Positions 63,129 to 64,000 of a stretch of DNA of 64,000 nt are shown here, piece after piece. How positions within the stretch are numbered: position 1 is the stretch's first letter; every line of letters begins with the position of its first letter. Under the pieces are notes generated by a model. The model was not told the origin of the DNA. It ran no database searches and worked only from the letters and a program-made list of their open reading frames with translations. Source of the DNA: Lachnospira rogosae (GTDB taxonomy: Bacteria > Bacillota > Clostridia > Lachnospirales > Lachnospiraceae); NCBI RefSeq assembly GCF_040096455.1, contig NZ_JBBMER010000002.1, positions 124,001-188,000 on the forward strand, read 5' to 3'. A program made the position numbers and the translations under genes.

Positions 63129-63674
63129 TTAAACCTCCTTATATAACTCTTTTTCTAAAATGCACTTTGAATTTTTGATATTATATATACATTTTACACC
63201 AATCGTTGGTTCTGCTTTATTAGCTTTATAATCATATGAAAATATACCATATGCTGGTGTATTATTATACTTTCCAAACACTTTAATTATATCATATTTT
63301 TGAGAAAATGAATCTATAGAAAATAGCATATTCAACTTATTTCCCAAAGGTAATTCCTGATTACATTGCATTTTTTCTGCTAGTTTTTCCCATGCATACT
63401 TTAGTTTCATATAAACATCATAATCTGTTAAATCTAATATATTGTCAGCATTTACATTAACCCTTACAATTGAAAAAGTTTCATTTGGTTTCCTGTTACG
63501 TTGCTTACTATTCCACCAATCAACATTCCCCTTATTATCCCAAAAATACATACCATCACCTAACCAAATATCATCTTTTCCATTTTTACTTGTAATCAAA
63601 CTTACATCATTATTTATAAATGCTTTACATTTATCAGATTCATTACTATGAAATAATATTACCTTTGCCTCCAT
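63129..63674 (-). CDS. ADP-ribosyltransferase-like toxin, CmdT type (inferred)
   Basis: 181 residues from the ATG at 63672-63674 (GAGGGG upstream; a GTG at 63680 is less well spaced). Early ILFHSN (His 9) and, at residues 37-45, WLGDGMYFW with Tyr 43 look like the His and Tyr of H-Y-E ADP-ribosyltransferases, as in toxins whose core reads G-x-G-[IVM]-YFW followed by a Trp pair (DWW, 52-54). A short variable C-terminus follows. It is the first of three overlapping-type genes, with a small acidic protein and a SecB-like protein after it. The order equals toxin-antitoxin-chaperone, as in the mRNA-modifying CmdTAC phage-defence system. Confidence 0.65.
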   Translation of the reverse strand: MEAKVILFHSNESDKCKAFINNDVSLITSKNGKDDIWLGDGMYFWDNKGNVDWWNSKQRNRKPNETFSIVRVNVNADNILDLTDYDVYMKLKYAWEKLAEKMQCNQELPLGNKLNMLFSIDSFSQKYDIIKVFGKYNNTPAYGIFSYDYKANKAEPTIGVKCIYNIKNSKCILEKELYKEV

Positions 63675-63702
63675 ATGCACCCCTCAAATCATTAGTTCAT
63701 TA

Positions 63703-64000
63703 TTAGTAATTATCCCTAATCCACTCCAGACTTTCCCTATTACCTATATCATATCTCTCACCAGGCATTTCATACGCATAAACTTCACGTTTCTTGCAGA
63801 ACCATTCAATAAATCCACCCGGTGCATCAAGATTAATCTCCTCGTCATTGACACAATCAACAATAACCGGTAAATCCTCTTTGCCATAAATATAAAATGG
63901 TGGCACAGCCCAGTTGCTCTTTGGTTCTTTAGGCTTTTCTTCCATTGAAATAACCTTATCAGAAGAATCAACTTCAACAACGCCTGTTCGCTGTAACTTT
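63703..64000 (-). CDS. Sugar nucleotidyltransferase, C-terminal part (start beyond the window)
   Basis: The frame is open from 64000 to a stop at 63703, giving 98 residues. Visible motifs are TGVVEVDSSDKVISMEEKPK, NWAVPPFYIYGKEDLPVI, LDAPGGFIEWFC and ERYDIGNRESLEWI, the C-terminal half of a glucose-1-phosphate nucleotidyltransferase family enzyme (RfbA/mannose-1-phosphate guanylyltransferase type). Its product would be a nucleotide sugar for surface polymers. The stop lies 28 bases from the toxin-like start, so the defence module seems to be transcribed with it or from a promoter inside its coding region. Confidence 0.85.
   Translation of the reverse strand, partial: KLQRTGVVEVDSSDKVISMEEKPKEPKSNWAVPPFYIYGKEDLPVIVDCVNDEEINLDAPGGFIEWFCKKREVYAYEMPGERYDIGNRESLEWIRDNY

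Noticed and set aside
1..64000. tRNA, rRNA, CRISPR arrays, insertion sequences
   Set aside because: I looked for cloverleaf elements, regular spaced repeats and transposase motifs and found none I could support.

Overview
The window comes from a low-GC Firmicute, most likely a gut Lachnospiraceae of the [Eubacterium]/Lachnospira eligens type. This is inferred from the AT-rich code, strong AGGAGG ribosome sites, sigma-A promoters (TTGACA-17-TATCAT), a T-box trp leader, and secreted proteins built from 22-residue WW-type repeats and Big_2 domains. No species assignment was made by search. Every gene I accept lies on the minus strand, so all operons read from high to low coordinates.

Region 1-11 kb holds housekeeping genes: a cut-off HAD phosphatase, a flotillin/NfeD pair, a membrane-anchored foldase-like protein, glutamine-dependent NAD synthetase, a small repeat lipoprotein, the riboflavin ECF component RibU, a lone PAS protein and ValS. 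From 11 to 15 kb, hypB and hypA flank a large Fe-S/FAD GltD-like oxidoreductase. No hydrogenase genes are seen, and a strongly structured RNA precedes hypA. From 15 to 24 kb come a CarD-like regulator, a Lys/Ala-rich protein, an HPr-like protein and the trp operon (E-G-C-F-B-A, no trpD). The trp operon sits behind a very long T-box leader. trpC ends in an A AAA AAA slippery run directly before its stop, with trpF in the -1 frame.

From 24 to 37 kb: a leader with a terminator just before a gene of unknown function, a HAD phosphatase, a TPR protein, an isoamylase-like GH13 protein that has lost its catalytic residues, a PflX-like radical SAM protein, a TepA/ClpP-like protease, a GH25 hydrolase, a PD-(D/E)XK-helicase fusion, galE, three small membrane genes (two with zinc ribbons), and a UDP-sugar pyrophosphorylase. 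From 37 to 45.5 kb there is a family of surface proteins sharing one C-terminal repeat module: two papain-like proteases, a frameshifted remnant and a GH25 lysozyme. From 45.5 to 58.6 kb one consensus promoter drives a capsule/exopolysaccharide operon: priming transferase, glycosyltransferases, a polymerase-glycosyltransferase fusion, flippase, UDP-galactopyranose mutase and two acyltransferases. It points to a galactofuranose-containing polymer supplied by galE and glf. glmS follows.

From 60.7 to 64 kb are a soluble CZB chemoreceptor, a compact three-gene module, and the 3' end of a sugar nucleotidyltransferase. The module encodes a toxin-like protein with ADP-ribosyltransferase-type motifs, a small acidic protein and a SecB-like chaperone. 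It looks like a toxin-antitoxin-chaperone (CmdTAC-type) phage-defence system in a Gram-positive host, and I consider it the most exciting item. A second cross-cutting pattern is the presence of degenerate tandem repeats that begin at or across stop codons at several unrelated genes.
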